Below are positions 21,585-42,259 of a DNA stretch of 64,000 nt, one piece after another (the stretch's first letter is position 1; each line of letters starts with the position of its first letter). The notes under the pieces were generated by a model. It ran no database searches. It was given only the letters and a program-made list of their open reading frames with translations, and was not told the origin of the DNA. The stretch lies in NCBI GenBank assembly GCA_020137815.1, contig CM035358.1, forward strand, positions 7,546,733-7,610,732, given 5' to 3'. Made by a program: the position numbers and the translations under genes. The DNA is from Hormiphora californensis (Eukaryota > Ctenophora > Tentaculata > Cydippida > Pleurobrachiidae).

Positions 21585-22056
21585 AAATGAATTTGAGACA
21601 ATTTATATAACAATCTATTTTTAGGTTTATATACTTCATATCTTACTAATTAACTCTGCAGAACGGTGCGGGTGTGTAAGTCCTAACTTAATTTTATAGC
21701 GTGTGTCGTTGATTGGGATGAATTCAGAGCCTTCGAGAATCGATCAGGATCCAAGTTCACATCAAACATAGCATGTGGAATGAGTTGGCAACTGTACGAT
21801 TCCTTCAATTTGTTACCGTTTTTAACATTTTAACATTATTTTAATAATTTATCAACCCGTCTGCCGTTAATATAGTGCAGTGACAACCTAATTCAAGTGT
21901 TTTGACTCAATGGGGGGATTATCTAAACTCTTTATCATCCAAACTCACCCTGCTATAATACAGTCGGACCCCGTTTTACCGGGATGCTCGGAGGAAAATG
22001 GTTTTGCCCGGTAATTCGGGGTCCAACTTTATATTCAAATCACCTAAATCACGTAC
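21585..22056. other. Convergent intergenic region with MITE remnant
   Basis: This separates the THAP stop from the last visible TMEM94 exon. At 21961-22030 a pogo-like MITE (CAGTCGGACCCCG ... CGGGGTCCAAC) is preceded by TA. A stretch at 21701-21797 is open on both strands with plausible splice signals and could be an extra exon of either gene; I cannot decide. Confidence 0.45.
21961..22030. mobile_element. Short pogo-like MITE copy
   Basis: It starts CAGTCGGACCCCGTTTTACC and ends CGGTAATTCGGGGTCCAAC. It shares termini with the 18856-18987 element and is preceded by TA. Confidence 0.7.
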
Positions 22057-31457
<9,401 letters not shown>

Positions 31458-31771
31458 GTTTAGAGTTGATGAAGGTAATTATTTAACACCATATTTGGTC
31501 ATATTGTTTTTGTAGAGTACATGATGAGAACTGTAGGCTCTTCAGGCGACATTGGAAGCTAAAAAATAAATAAATTAAGTTTATTTTTATTGCATTTAGA
31601 ATCTTATGACAGAACTTTTGAAAGCAAGTTATTTTCAGTAAATTTTTTCAAATAAATACGTGTCCGTGGTCATTATTAATTTTAAAGCCCAAAGATTTCA
31701 TTAACATCTCAGTTCTCGCTTATTCCGAAGTGTTCCTCTTGTTTTGGCACGGGTCCCTATATTGATCATCA
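31458..31771. other. Short spacer between GTF2H5 and TMEM94
   Basis: The spacer is 314 bp between the GTF2H5 stop and the TMEM94 start, both on the minus strand. It is AT-rich and holds AATAAA-type sequences on the minus-strand side (TTTATTT on plus). No other gene is seen. Confidence 0.5.
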
Positions 31772-32332
31772 TCATGACGGTTCACTGAAACTATTGGAAT
31801 CCATGAGGCCGTCCAACTTTTGTTGCAGGATTTCCAACATGCCAGATATTATAAAGAGATGGGTGTCATCCAGGTCTGAGATAATGAACCTGCAAAAGAG
31901 AGATATGGTAAATGGTGATGGTGGGGAGGGGTGGTTGGGGTAGGGGTGACCAACAATGAGAAGATATTGAGCAGGATCCGACCGAATTAAGTAAACAACC
32001 AATCAGAACTCGTTATTTAGGTCACGTGACTAGTTATCAGCCAATCAGGGACCAGTATTTCCTGATTCGGTCGGTTCCTGATATTGAGCGATCTGCGACA
32101 TTATCACTGAGGTGCTCCATCATATAGCACAAATTTGAGACGTTCAACTAAAGCCACACTAAGTGATGACGGAGTGCCACTGTCAGTAGGCTCTAAATCA
32201 CATCTATTATACTTAGAACGAACAAATCCCAACTTACTTTTGACCGATAGCTCCAGTCTCGTCAAGATGAACTAGGAATTGTTTGACAGGGGCATCACAT
32301 GTTAGAAGCACTCCTTTAGTCACATTCACCAT
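31772..32332 (-). CDS. GTF2H5: TFIIH subunit GTF2H5 (TTDA/Tfb5)
   Basis: There are two exons, 32238-32332 and 31772-31889, joined within a Lys codon, with consensus GTAAGT and TTTTGCAG. The product is 70 residues, starting [20 protein letters not shown] and containing [16 protein letters not shown] and [14 protein letters not shown]. The family is normally about 71 residues, and this matches it along its whole length. GTF2H5 is the smallest core subunit of TFIIH; it stabilises XPB/p52 and is needed for nucleotide-excision repair and basal transcription. The start is the only ATG that leaves the conserved VNVxKGVL block at the N-terminus. No defects are seen. Confidence 0.96.
31995..32065 (-). 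repeat. Second copy of the element found in the THAP intron
   Basis: In inverted orientation it shares about 65 bp with 20603-20672, including TCCCTGATTGGCTGATAAC and AATAACGAGTTCTGATTGG. It lies in the GTF2H5 intron. Confidence 0.85.
32105..32182. mobile_element. Diverged MITE, CACTGAGGTGCTCC termini
   Basis: CACTGAGGTGCTCCATCAT at the left and TGATGACGGAGTGCCACTG at the right are imperfect inverted ends of the family at 36886-37025. It lies in the GTF2H5 intron. Confidence 0.6.
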
Positions 32333-32904
32333 CCTACCATGAAAATATGGAATTACTGTCTGTGTTACATTAGAATTAGATAGATAAAAGCAAGAGTTAT
32401 ACAGTTATTGAAAACTAACAAGAATTATTGCATTATGTATTCATAATGCTGTGTTTCCCTGCCCTACCGTTTCACATGTCACTGTCAGTGACATTGTCAC
32501 TGCCAACATGACAGGATCAAGGCTTGGTCATAATGTAATGTGAGATGCATACGATCTAGCTGTCAGTATACTTCTCACATAGCTTAGAGTTAGCTAACTC
32601 CCAATCACATGACACTTGCTAACCAGCTTTTGACATTCCAACTTAACTACTTATCTAACATCTCACACTCGACTCGCAAGATGAAAATATGTATGTAACA
32701 CGCGAAACGCGCGGCAGAGCATTTCATGTTTTGTTGAGTGGCGCGCGCACACACGTCCATCAAACTGTGTCAATGAGGTGTTTGATGAAGGAGTAGCTCG
32801 TCACTGTGCGCGCGGCTCTAGTTGCTACACCGTTGCCCTCGCAACGAAAGTGTGACCAAAAAATGTCCCTCTACCGATTAGTTAGTATACCAAAATGTCG
32901 TTTT

Positions 32905-32990
32905 CGAATTCTAACCCTGCTATGCCTTTTTACAAAGTAAAAAGGCATCCGGGTGAATGCCTTCGGCATTCACCCGGGCAGGGAAAAAAT
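32905..32990. repeat. Structured double-hairpin mini-element, copy 1
   Basis: Hairpin 1 pairs ATGCCTTTTTAC with GTAAAAAGGCAT. Hairpin 2 is CCGGGTGAATGCC-TTCG-type with GGCATTCACCCGG. An outer CCCTGC/GCAGGG stem closes both. A second copy lies at 54663-54740 with a different but still paired outer stem. Confidence 0.85.
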
Positions 32991-33023
32991 ATTCGACAGT
33001 GCAGAACACACAAAACAGTAAAA

Positions 33024-34019
33024 CTACTTTGTAAATGGCCATTTCAAAACCTCAAAAAGACTCCAAGCACCCTTTTTAACATATCCCACAGGGTCTCTCT
33101 TCACCTCCTTCAGCCCCTCCACAACCTCTTCTCTCCCAAAGAACATGAGCCAGGACAGTGCAATGTAAACCACTGCAGTTCCTAGTGCAACCCTAAACAC
33201 TGGTAAATTCTTGGCCGACTCAGGCTCCTCCCGTGTTGAACTTGTAAATGTTTCTGGTGAAGTTCGCGTGAATAACTTTGCGGCTAGATCGTGGTCCACA
33301 TTCCTCCAAAACACCATGAACATTCCATTAGGAAAGCGGCAAATATTTCCATCTGATGTCAGGTAGCACTCTCGAGCGCTCCATGTGTTGTTAACCCTCT
33401 CACCGTGTATTGTTAGATAGGATACCTTCACCCCACCCCCTACCATCTCCATACGTCCAACAATACGAGGCACCAACAGAAGTGGTATTGTAGCAGCCAG
33501 GGTCAGTAGAGAGAGGGCGTTAGTGATATAGAACAGAGTTAGATCCGTTACCTCGAACCCTGAGGTGACACCCCACGTTACCATGGTAACAGAGTTAGCA
33601 ACTGAGAGTCCAATAAGGGATAATTTGGAGAAAGTGAGGGAAGATCGGAGTGTTCTCATTGTCTGAGCTGAGAGGTGAGTTACTGTGCTTCTTCTGGACT
33701 GTGTTTTGGGTATTGCTGCTGCTGCTGTTGCAAAGTGTCGAATATTGTTGGGTGTTGCTGCTGCTGTTGCAAAGTGTCGAATATTGTTGGGTGTTGCTGC
33801 TGCTGTTGCAAAGTGTCGAATATTGTTGGGTGTTGCTGTTGAAAAGTTTCTGATAGAGATGGGAGCTGCTGAGAAGTGTTTCAAGGAGTTGGGAGTAGCA
33901 GTAAAGGAGGGAAGAAGGTCTGTTGTTGAACTAAACTGATATCTTGATGAAGTAGCAGAGTAATAACGGAGCGAGGCGAAACAGGAGCGTGTGATTTGAT
34001 CTCTTAAACAAATCATCAT
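33024..34019 (-). CDS. Intronless mitochondrial membrane protein (TMEM70/186/223-like?)
   Basis: The single open frame has 331 residues. The N-terminal ~110 residues are rich in Ser, Thr, Arg and Ala with few acidic residues, as in a mitochondrial presequence, and contain three copies of a 13-residue repeat NNIRHFATAAATP (39-bp units, about 33718-33840). Two membrane helices follow (about 130-200, with FYITNALSLLTLAATIPLLL), then a soluble domain with VKVSYLTIHGERVNNTW, and a last helix FRVALGTAVVYIALSWLMFF. A helix hairpin followed by a short beta-rich domain is the layout of the TMEM70/TMEM186/TMEM223 assembly-factor group, but the residue match is weak. The ATG pair at 34019 is the first in frame. 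Confidence 0.7.
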   Translation of the reverse strand: MMICLRDQITRSCFASLRYYSATSSRYQFSSTTDLLPSFTATPNSLKHFSAAPISIRNFSTATPNNIRHFATAAATPNNIRHFATAAATPNNIRHFATAAAAIPKTQSRRSTVTHLSAQTMRTLRSSLTFSKLSLIGLSVANSVTMVTWGVTSGFEVTDLTLFYITNALSLLTLAATIPLLLVPRIVGRMEMVGGGVKVSYLTIHGERVNNTWSARECYLTSDGNICRFPNGMFMVFWRNVDHDLAAKLFTRTSPETFTSSTREEPESAKNLPVFRVALGTAVVYIALSWLMFFGREEVVEGLKEVKRDPVGYVKKGAWSLFEVLKWPFTK

Positions 34020-34258
34020 CGCTAAAATATTAACAAATTGAGAGTTAATAACATGATTATATTAGAGTTGATTGAAAGATGTTCTTGTGTTGCTATTGTT
34101 TTTGTGTATTTAAATAAGTAAAATTTTAGCTTGTACATTTCAATAAACGGATTGCACTCTTTTTTACTGTCTCTTCAAACACATCCAGTTTGTCACGTTA
34201 CTTCATATTTCGAGTATTCTCACCAACTTCCATACGATCATCATATTCCCCCTCTATC

Positions 34259-35104
34259 TCATGATGTTACCATTTTCTCCACCCCCTCAATTCCACTCTC
34301 CCCATCCTTCTCCTCCTTCTTCTTCCTCCCATTAGCTGCAATATCCCTCGCAAGATTCTGTAATATCTCGTCCACACTATCAACTCGTGTTTTGTGTCCC
34401 TTGGCAATGGCAACGTACTGGCTGTAAGATGTAGCACGAGGATCACATGTCACCTTGCTGTGCTGAGCTAGGAGCATCGCTTGCCGGCGCTGTTTCTGTG
34501 GTGGAGAAAGAGGGTTTAGGGATTGTCGGCTGTCGCAAAAGTAAAAACTAAATTTTTAGTCACATTCTTCTTTTGAGGGAAGATGGTCTCTCAAAAGCTC
34601 AGTTTTTGATTGTTTTTCGTGAAATTGGTTTTCAAGTTTTTAACTACAGAATTCTACATACCAGTTCGGTTACAAGAACATCACAATAGTGTGAGAAATC
34701 CTCCAGACTCCTCTCAAAGGTGGGCACACCCTGTTCCCCTGATGGTCGAATTATCTGACTGTCGATGGCGGAGTTGATGGCGAAATTTACACCTGCACTC
34801 TTCATCAACAACTGGAAGGGGAGGATACAACTGTTACAATACAAGTTAATTATGGGAGGACCTGGGATGGTACAAGTTATGGGAGGACCTAAATCACACA
34901 AAGCTGAATAAATAATCAACCGATTTATAACTCTTCCAATGACTGATCTGAGTGATCATTGAGGAAGGGAAATATAGGAATCTCTACAAGTACAGACAGA
35001 TTGTTTCACAAACTGAAAGTAAGACAACTACCTACATGTAAGCTTCCTTTGACGTGATCCATTATAGGTTTCAGTTCCACGGACAAATCAGGGGATGAAG
35101 TCAT
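34259..35104 (-). CDS. MED29: Mediator subunit MED29
   Basis: Three exons join in phase 0: 35036-35104, 34662-34811 and 34259-34495. The 151-residue product reads MTSSPDLSVELKPIMDHVKG at the start, then LLMKSAGVNFAINSAID, FERSLEDFSHYCDVLVTEL, and a last exon with ATSYSQYVAIAKGHKTRVDS and a Lys-rich tail. The helix order and the F..SLE.F...CD and Y.QY motifs match MED29, a tail/head-bridging subunit of the Mediator co-activator. It is shorter than the human protein (about 200 residues) mainly because it lacks the Gln/Pro-rich N-terminus. It is nuclear, with no defects seen. The neighbouring GTF2H5 is another general transcription factor. Confidence 0.92.
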
Positions 35105-35588
35105 AGCTAATGTAATTCGTTGAAAATATCGAATTGTTGTAGATTAAATGTGAGCCAAAGTTAGTTAAAATAAATTAAAATAGCAAAACATAGAATATAG
35201 ATAGCTGTGTGACATTGATATGTAATAGCTCTTATAATAAGAGTGCATTGAGCAGCCACAATCACTACTAATATTACATGTTAACACAATATGTTAACAC
35301 AGTTAACACAGGTTAACACGCGTTGTTAACACGTTACCACACAAATGTATAAAAATGATTTCTACTGATCAATGCTACTATTGTAACTAACTCACAAATC
35401 GAGTCCTTCATATAACAACCCTTCATCACACACTCCAATGAGAAGTATCGAAAATAATCAACATTTCCTCTTCTAAAGACCTTGTGCCACGCTGATAGAC
35501 GCTTCCCAAAGAGTTCAGGTGTCCTGATGTCTCATCAAATCATCATCTCCTCATGCCTCAGTGAGAAGTTCTCCTTGAATACCTCGCA
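35105..35588. other. Spacer with GTTAAC repeats
   Basis: No exon is seen. At 35279-35330 GTTAACAC occurs five times in quick succession. The rest is AT-rich. Confidence 0.5.
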
Positions 35589-36531
35589 TTATCTAGGAGG
35601 GTTGTACCAGGAAGAAGTATGCCCCCCGGAGCTGTACGCCAATGCAGCCGGGACAGAGCCCCAGGAAGATGTCTGAGAGGATGCTGGAGGAGGTGGAGGG
35701 GGAGGAGCACGGGACGGAGCAGGGGTGCTCGGTGGGGGTGGTTGGTTCTTGTACGGTGAGGACTTGTTATAGGATCCAGTGCTCGGTGGGGGAGGCTGTG
35801 TCTTGTAAGGTGAGGACTTGTAGGAGGAGGATGGTCCAGTGGGTTGGGTATGTGGTAGTGGTGTGCCCCAGCTGGAGGAACTGGATGATGCAGCGGCAGA
35901 TGGGTCTGAAAATAGAGAAATCGATAAAACAAACGGTTTAATTACGGCTAAGTCGTAATCAGAAAGAATATCTAAGTTACATTTTTTTTCGACTCTAAAA
36001 AGTTACAAAAAGTTACAATACGTACCGTAAGCTGAGTAGCTTGATGTAGCAGCAGGCTGTTTCTTGTAGCTTGAAGTTGCAGCAGGATGTGTTTTGTAGT
36101 AGTTGTAGTGTTCACTTGTTTCATACGCAGCACTTGGATCACGATAGTTCACACTTTCTTTTCCTTGGTAACCATGGTTACCACCTGCACTACTCTCCGT
36201 TGCTTGGTAACCATGGTTACCTGTAGTACTCTCCGTTGCTTGGTAACCATGGGTACCACCACCTGTACTACTCCCAGTTGCTTGGTAACCATGGTTACTC
36301 TCGTTTCCTTGGTAACCACTCGGATCGTAACCACTTGTATAGTACTGATGCTCTGGATACGATCCTTGCTGGTGCTGCTCCCCATACCCTCCATGTACCG
36401 CTTGTTGAGGGTACCCTGCTGCTGGCTGCTGAGGGTATCCCGCAGCTGGTTGTTGCTGAGCACCGTACCCGGCATGCTCCTGCTGCTGCTGCTCATATCC
36501 CTGATACTGCTGATAATACCCTGCTTCACCA

Positions 36532-36564
<33 letters not shown>

Positions 36565-39500
36565 CCTGTAGATACCTCCTCTCCCGTGTATGGATCTATG
36601 TAACTTTGGCCCTCTGGCGCTGCTACTGGAACCTGTTGTTTCTCAGTCAGGAGCTTCAGCTCGTTATTATCCCGGAAACTGTCTGATAGGAATGCTATGA
36701 TGCTCTTCCCATGGAATCTGTTGTACCCAAAGAACTTCGAATTCAGTGAAATCCTCAGGTAGGCCAGCCAGGGATAATCGCGGCTTCTGAAGATAGGGAA
36801 AGACCTTTCAGGATTAGAGATGTGGTACAGTGCTTGCGCTGGCTAGCGCAATATGTCAGTGTTTTTGTAGTGTTCATGTTGATAACAGTGGTGCTCCGTC
36901 ATATTAGCTGCATGTATGCATCGCGACCCAAAGCGTTGTTTACGGCGTCTAAGACGCACAAAAAAGCATTCATTCAATGTGAGCGAACTACGTATTAGAC
37001 TAAGGCCTATGACGGAGCACCACTGTAAGACAGATCTGAATAAACAATGAACTGTTTGGTACTGGATTTAAAATGAGACTCCACTTACTGTTTTAGTAAC
37101 CCTCACAATCAGGTTATCTCGCAACTCTGCCCTCTGTCGTTTCTTCTTGTCCCGCTTCCGAGGGGGTTCGTCCACTATACTCTGACCGAGCATCTCTTGG
37201 AACAACGGGATATTTTCCGGTCTGGGGCGGGCGGGGGGGACAGGTATTAGATAGGATGGATCGAGTACAAAAATAAATTATGGAGGGACAGGTATTACAT
37301 AGATATAATCGAGTACTTGTTCGACCCTCTTTCTCTCGGCACCAAAGTCCAAATGTAAAGGAGGGTTAGAATATCGAATATAAAGGTAGATTAGTAAATG
37401 TTGATCACTGAGATGAGAAAATTATTTACTATTTAGCGGTAATTTCTTACCTGATGATTATGTCCTTTTTCCAATTCATTGTTATCGGAGGATGGCCTTG
37501 TTTGAACCCAGAAAAGAGCACATTATTTCCATCCGAGGACCACACTTTTGGTTTTAACTAAAAAAGACGAACCAAATTAAATTAAAATAATTCAGTCAAG
37601 GGATTAAAAAAGACGGCTTCTTAACAAAATATCTACCAAAAAGTAAAGGCTTAGATTAAATCATAACAACAGTAACTTACTCTCTGCAAGACAAGGGAGT
37701 TAACGCCAGGTCCATACCAACAGCAATAATATTTTCCAGTTACCAATCTACCTGCATTCTCAGAATCTGAAAATATACCGCATTAAATAACTTTAGTAGT
37801 TGTTCTATCTACTTGCCTAGCTAGACTCTGTTTCGTGCGCCCCGCCCGGGGGTTAACAACTGTCCACATATAATAGATCTCTAGAAAGGAAGTTATTTCA
37901 ATATCTCCTTCTGGTGCAGATTTACACATCTCTAAACACTACTAAAATCTAGCTGAACACCAAAAATTTAAAATAACTATCATTAAATAACTTTAGTAGT
38001 TGTTATATCAATCAATCAATCAATCAAAACTGCCGCTGGCAGTGGCTTGCGCCGCAATAAATCATATAATGTCAAGAAAACCAGCCACACTGGACAAAAC
38101 TGGGTGGGGATACAGGGTGGCGCATCATGGCTAATAACACGAAGACGGGTAAGGTCTTTTGTGTGCGTTTACCATGTTACCCCACCCTGGTACCCACCGT
38201 GTCCGAACAATTTGATTCACACGTCAAGGTAATTTTAATAATAGTAATATATAATGTGCTGTGAAATGTAGTGGTGAACAAGTATCAAGTCTCCCTCTCT
38301 CGTTCTCTTTCTCATCCGAACAAAAACTATACAAACACAGCTATCTCTCCCCTTCTCACATGTAATTCACTCAATCTCTGATCTCAACAACAGAGCCTCT
38401 CCTGATTCTAAAAATCTTCTCTGGCTCTTGCTCCCTCTTCTCCTTCAATCTCGCAACGAGATCTCTTCTCTCAGTACGTTCCTCTACAGTTCTGTCTGGA
38501 GAAATAAACACTGATTGAAAATTCTCGGAGTCCCTCAGCTGAGCAGATTTCCCCAGAATGGTCCTAGCTGTTTCCCTGCTCCTCAGTACCACCCGAACAG
38601 GACGTACTCGCTCATCACTCCTCTTCCCCAGTCTACTGACCTCCGACAAAACAGGTGCCTCATCCAGATGCTCGAACAATTCTTTCAATCTACTGGTGTC
38701 GTTACCATCAACATTCTCGGCTAACCCATGTACTATCAGATTTGCAGATCGGTCAACTGTAGCGCTGGCAAGGGCGGCACGGATTTTAGTTGGAGCTAAT
38801 GCAGATGCACACGTCTGCTTCATGGTGGTAGCAGCGGTCTCAAGGACGGACGAATAACTGTTCATTTCCTCTTTTACGACAGTCTGGACAGCAGTAATGC
38901 TACTCTCTAGCTGAGAGTCCTTCATTGAGATAATGGTGTCTTTCAGTGCACTAACCTCTTCCTGAAGGGCGATCATTTTCCGGTCACGCTCCAGTAGCTC
39001 GTCCTTGACAGTGTCGAGACGGTTTCTGTTGTGCTCCAAATGTTCCAGAAGCTTCTCTACTTCCTCTCGGGACTGATCGAGTACAGGTACAGGTGTCTCC
39101 TCCACAGTCTCAAAATGCTTTCTAGCTACCTTTGACAGGGGCAGAGATCTGAACCAAAGGAGACCAGCCATGTCTGCAATCAACTTCACCTTCTTATTGG
39201 TATCAAGACTCGAAATTTTGCTGGTAGTGATTCTGCTCTGATCAAATTCAACAGCCTCCTTGTTGGAGTCAGGGTAGCCGCCGATTCTTCTCATGATAGC
39301 CAGGATTGTCTTCTCCAGCCGGATGAAGTCCGCTGCACCTGCATTATCGAAGGGAACTGAACGTTCCCATGCTGAAAACGTCCGATCCATCTGGAACTGG
39401 TGGGGCCGGTACAGATGTACTAGGTCAGGAACACTAACAGTTGAACAAAGTATGCAGAGCGCTTGTAGAGATACAAAATAGATAAGTGAAATGTGAGAAC

Positions 39501-42259
39501 TGAATAAAGATCTCTTGCATTGCTCGATCCTGTTTTCCCGCACCCCGAAAAATTAAAAGGGTTTGGACAAAACAATAGATCTTTAGACACAAACATCTAG
39601 CTGAAAATCTAACATACCCCCCACCCCCCTAACAGAACTCTGAACTGTACCTGAGCCACTATCCTCATAAGCTACAACAGGCTGGTGTTGAACTTCACAC
39701 TTAGAATCCTTCACATCATCAATAAAGTTGGCTGTGATGGCCTTGAACCCGCACTTTTGTACCAGCTTCCTGGTATCATCCTGGACCATCTGAGAAAGGA
39801 GTGTTTTAACTTTTAGTTTTTAATCAAATCGATAGTTCGAATTGTGATAAGTCGCAATAGAAGGAAATATTTTATTGTCCACTGTAGAAGTACAGTATTC
39901 AAATAACACAAGGAAAGTAACGCAATAACAACAGCCTCTATATTACCTGTTCGAGATGTTCCCCTAGTTGGTCCATGGCCCTTCTTATCGTGCCCCCGTC
40001 CACCCATGTAATCTCGGCACCCCTCTTTAACGGTAACACCCTTACCAGATCCCGCACCACCTCACTGCACTGCCGGACCTTATCCACATCCATTACCCGA
40101 TCAACAAGAGAGGCAAGGGTGGCATGGGTGTGTTGGTACAGAGGAGGGGTTAGGGGCCGGCCCTTACTTGGTCGTCCCAGGGGTGTCCGGGTGAAGTTTT
40201 CATCAAACTCAGCGGGTTTCTCCTCCGCCACAGCGGGAGGAAGCCCTGGGATGGGTTGGGGTGGTGGCCATATCCCCGGGGCAGCGGGGATGAAGTCGAA
40301 GGAGGTTCCTGCAACAGGGGCTGGAGGTGGAAGTGGAGGTGGTAAGACCATGCTAGGGGGTAGTTGCACGGTCGTTGTTTTTCCAAGGGTTGTTATTGGT
40401 TTACCCTCCCCTTGGATAGGAGGTGGAGGTAATGTGATCGTGTTATTGGGGTGATTGATTATGATAGGTTTTATAGTTTTGATGGGCATATTTTTCTTGG
40501 CCCTTTTAGCGGCTTTCCGTTTTTGGCTCCTTGTCAGAGGCATTACGGAGACTTCCGGTTGAATTATCGGTGTTTTAGATACAGGTTCCTTTCCCTTACT
40601 GGCTGAGATAGGCGTGTTCATGCTGGCCGACACAGGCGCTTTTCCCTTGGTGGCTGAAACAGGCGCCTTCATCCCCATCGTCATTGAAATACACATCTCC
40701 GCAATTTCATCAGATGTCACAGCTTGTGTTGTCTTAGCTGGCGATGAAGCAGCAGTGGAGGAAGGAGGAGGTAGAGGGTTAGCCATCATGCTCATTGGCT
40801 GTCGAGCTGTTGTTGCAGGTTTCTGTTTGTTAGATAGCGGCTGATTTACTTGGGTTGAAGGTCCTGCTTTTTGAACTGGAGTTTGTTTAGACTCGACTGT
40901 GGGCTTAGGAGAAGGTTGATTTTTCGGAGGCACCTGAGATTTTGGTGGAGCTTGTGGTCCGATCATTCGAACGGCCGGGGCTGCTTTAGTTATAACTGCA
41001 GATTGTTTCGTCTGAGCACCACTTGGGTTAGCCGGGACCGGAGCCGTTTTAACTTGAGCCGCAGCTCCTGGCTGTGTTGGAATCTGTTTAGCCTGACCCG
41101 GAGTCTGTTTGCCCTGAGTGTGCCTGGACTGACCTGGATTCTGTTTCCCTTGGGCCTGAATCTGTTTAGCTTGAGCTGGAGAGTTCCTTCCTTGAGCTGG
41201 AGAGTTCCTTCCCTGAGCTGGAGAGTTCCTGGCCTGAGCGGGACCAAGTCGTCCACTAAACACTGAAGATTGTTGCGGTGAACCACCTGCTTTGGTTGCC
41301 TGTATCATATCTTTCAGCTGAGCATTAGTAGGAACAGAGGGTGCAGCAGAGAATATCCTAGACGGGTCTGGTTTTGAATGGGACAGCATCATTCTTGATG
41401 GATCTGGTTTAGAATGGGATAGCATCATAGACTTCTTGTTAGGGTCAGCTGACTTCGGGGCAGTACTACTTTGATCTGCCTCTGAAACAAAGTGATACCT
41501 TTCATACCATTCCGCAGAGTGCATGACTCTCTCCTCACCTGACTTTTGTCTCTTTTGACGTCTACCGGGACTTGGTCGCCTGTTTGCCGAGTTTCGGCCA
41601 CTATTTTCCCGGGAGCGACGCCCATTAACTCGAGACAGGGGACTGGCACTTCTATTTCCACCGTGCTGGGGATAATGCTGATATTCCCGGGGTTGTTCCC
41701 TCATATATCGTTCATCCCGATACCTATCATGTTCCTGTTGTTGTGGAGGTGGGTCTGTACCAAGATACTCGCGGCGATCGTACCCTTGGTGGGGATGATG
41801 AGGGTAGTGATCAACCTCCCCCGGGTGATGGTACGATCTTCGTGGGTCGTGGTGCTCCTCGCCTCTATACCTTGCATCCTTCAGAAACGAGTCAATTGAT
41901 CTGGGTTCATTGTCCTCCTCACGAAACACAACCTTTCTCCCAAGACGAGAGGGTGGAGGGATGTGACGTGTAACTGTCAGTTGGAGAGGTGATATCTCCT
42001 GAGGTCGCTTTGTAAAGGGTGGCAAAGGATCTGTGTGCTTGGTGATCAATAGTCTCGGCGGTGGCTCGTTCGCCATGTGGGAATGGGCGTATCCTCGGTC
42101 TTCCCAGGCCTCTCCTCCTCCACCAGCTGCGTAGTAGGGTTGAGTGAATTCACCCAGGGAGGGTTCGAGGTCTCCAAAGGTTGGTATTTCAGCATAGTCT
42201 AGTTCTCCTGCACCGCGATTACGTTTTCCCTTACCTTTCCGATGCATTGACGCCGCCAT
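35589..42259 (-). CDS. Large Pro/Gln/Ser-rich nuclear-type protein, unrecognised
   Basis: Exons in transcript order: 39947-42259, 39651-39789, 37681-37766, 37451-37557, 37089-37221, 36026-36786, 35589-35905. All joins are in phase except 37089 to 36786, where two bases are missing (microexon or assembly error). About 1280 residues. The first exon is low-complexity: MHRKGKGKRNRG, an RS/R-rich region, repeats of MMLSHSKPDPSR and of ARNSPAQG/KQxPGQ, a KRKAAKRAKK basic cluster, then a likely folded segment LVDRVMDVDKVRQCSEVVRD. Exons 2-5 and the start of 6 hold a conserved-looking core (YYCCWYGPGVNSLVL, DIIIRPENIPLFQEMLG, PWLAYLRISLNSKFFGYN). Exon 6 continues with polyGln, YGEQ and GYQATES repeats, and exon 7 is PPPPST-rich. 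An RNA-associated nuclear role is a guess from composition. The intron 37767-39650 contains a retrotransposon ORF1. Confidence 0.75.
36886..37025. mobile_element. PIF/Harbinger-like MITE with TAA duplication
   Basis: CAGTGGTGCTCCGTCATA at the left is repeated inverted at the right, 140 bp in total. TAA lies immediately outside both ends (36883-36885 and 37026-37028), the 3-bp TWA duplication typical of PIF/Harbinger. It sits in the intron of the large unrecognised gene where the splice phase does not close. Confidence 0.85.
38005..39575 (-). mobile_element. Retrotransposon remnant with ORF1, intronic
   Basis: A minus-strand ORF1 (38371-39390) is followed by about 300 bp of unassigned sequence, ending near 38005-38030 in (AATC)n on plus, that is a (GATT)n tail on the element strand. 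Almost all of an ORF2 is missing, so the copy is internally deleted, or two fragments sit side by side. It is inside intron 2 of the large unrecognised gene and in the same orientation. Confidence 0.65.
38371..39390 (-). CDS. Non-LTR retrotransposon ORF1 protein
   Basis: Starting at the ATG at 39390 the frame encodes about 339 residues. An N-terminal helical segment leads to a coiled coil (EEVEKLLEHLEHNRNRLDTV and EEVSALKDTI, residues about 115-200). Next comes an RRM-like nucleic-acid domain with NLIVHGLAENVDG, LGKRSDERVRPVRVVL and ILGKSAQLRDSENF, and a basic C-terminus. This is the standard layout of CR1/L2/L1 ORF1 proteins, which coat the element RNA. The open frame extends further upstream through GTG but without ATG. 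A relative lies at 60806-63774 and shares ASALAPTKI/AAALAPIRI and LRNSENY/LRDSENF. Confidence 0.85.
   Translation of the reverse strand: MDRTFSAWERSVPFDNAGAADFIRLEKTILAIMRRIGGYPDSNKEAVEFDQSRITTSKISSLDTNKKVKLIADMAGLLWFRSLPLSKVARKHFETVEETPVPVLDQSREEVEKLLEHLEHNRNRLDTVKDELLERDRKMIALQEEVSALKDTIISMKDSQLESSITAVQTVVKEEMNSYSSVLETAATTMKQTCASALAPTKIRAALASATVDRSANLIVHGLAENVDGNDTSRLKELFEHLDEAPVLSEVSRLGKRSDERVRPVRVVLRSRETARTILGKSAQLRDSENFQSVFISPDRTVEERTERRDLVARLKEKREQEPEKIFRIRRGSVVEIRD

Noticed and set aside
33650-33939. Plus-strand frames rich in Leu/Val opposite the mitochondrial protein
   Set aside because: Shadow of the 39-bp repeat coding on the minus strand.
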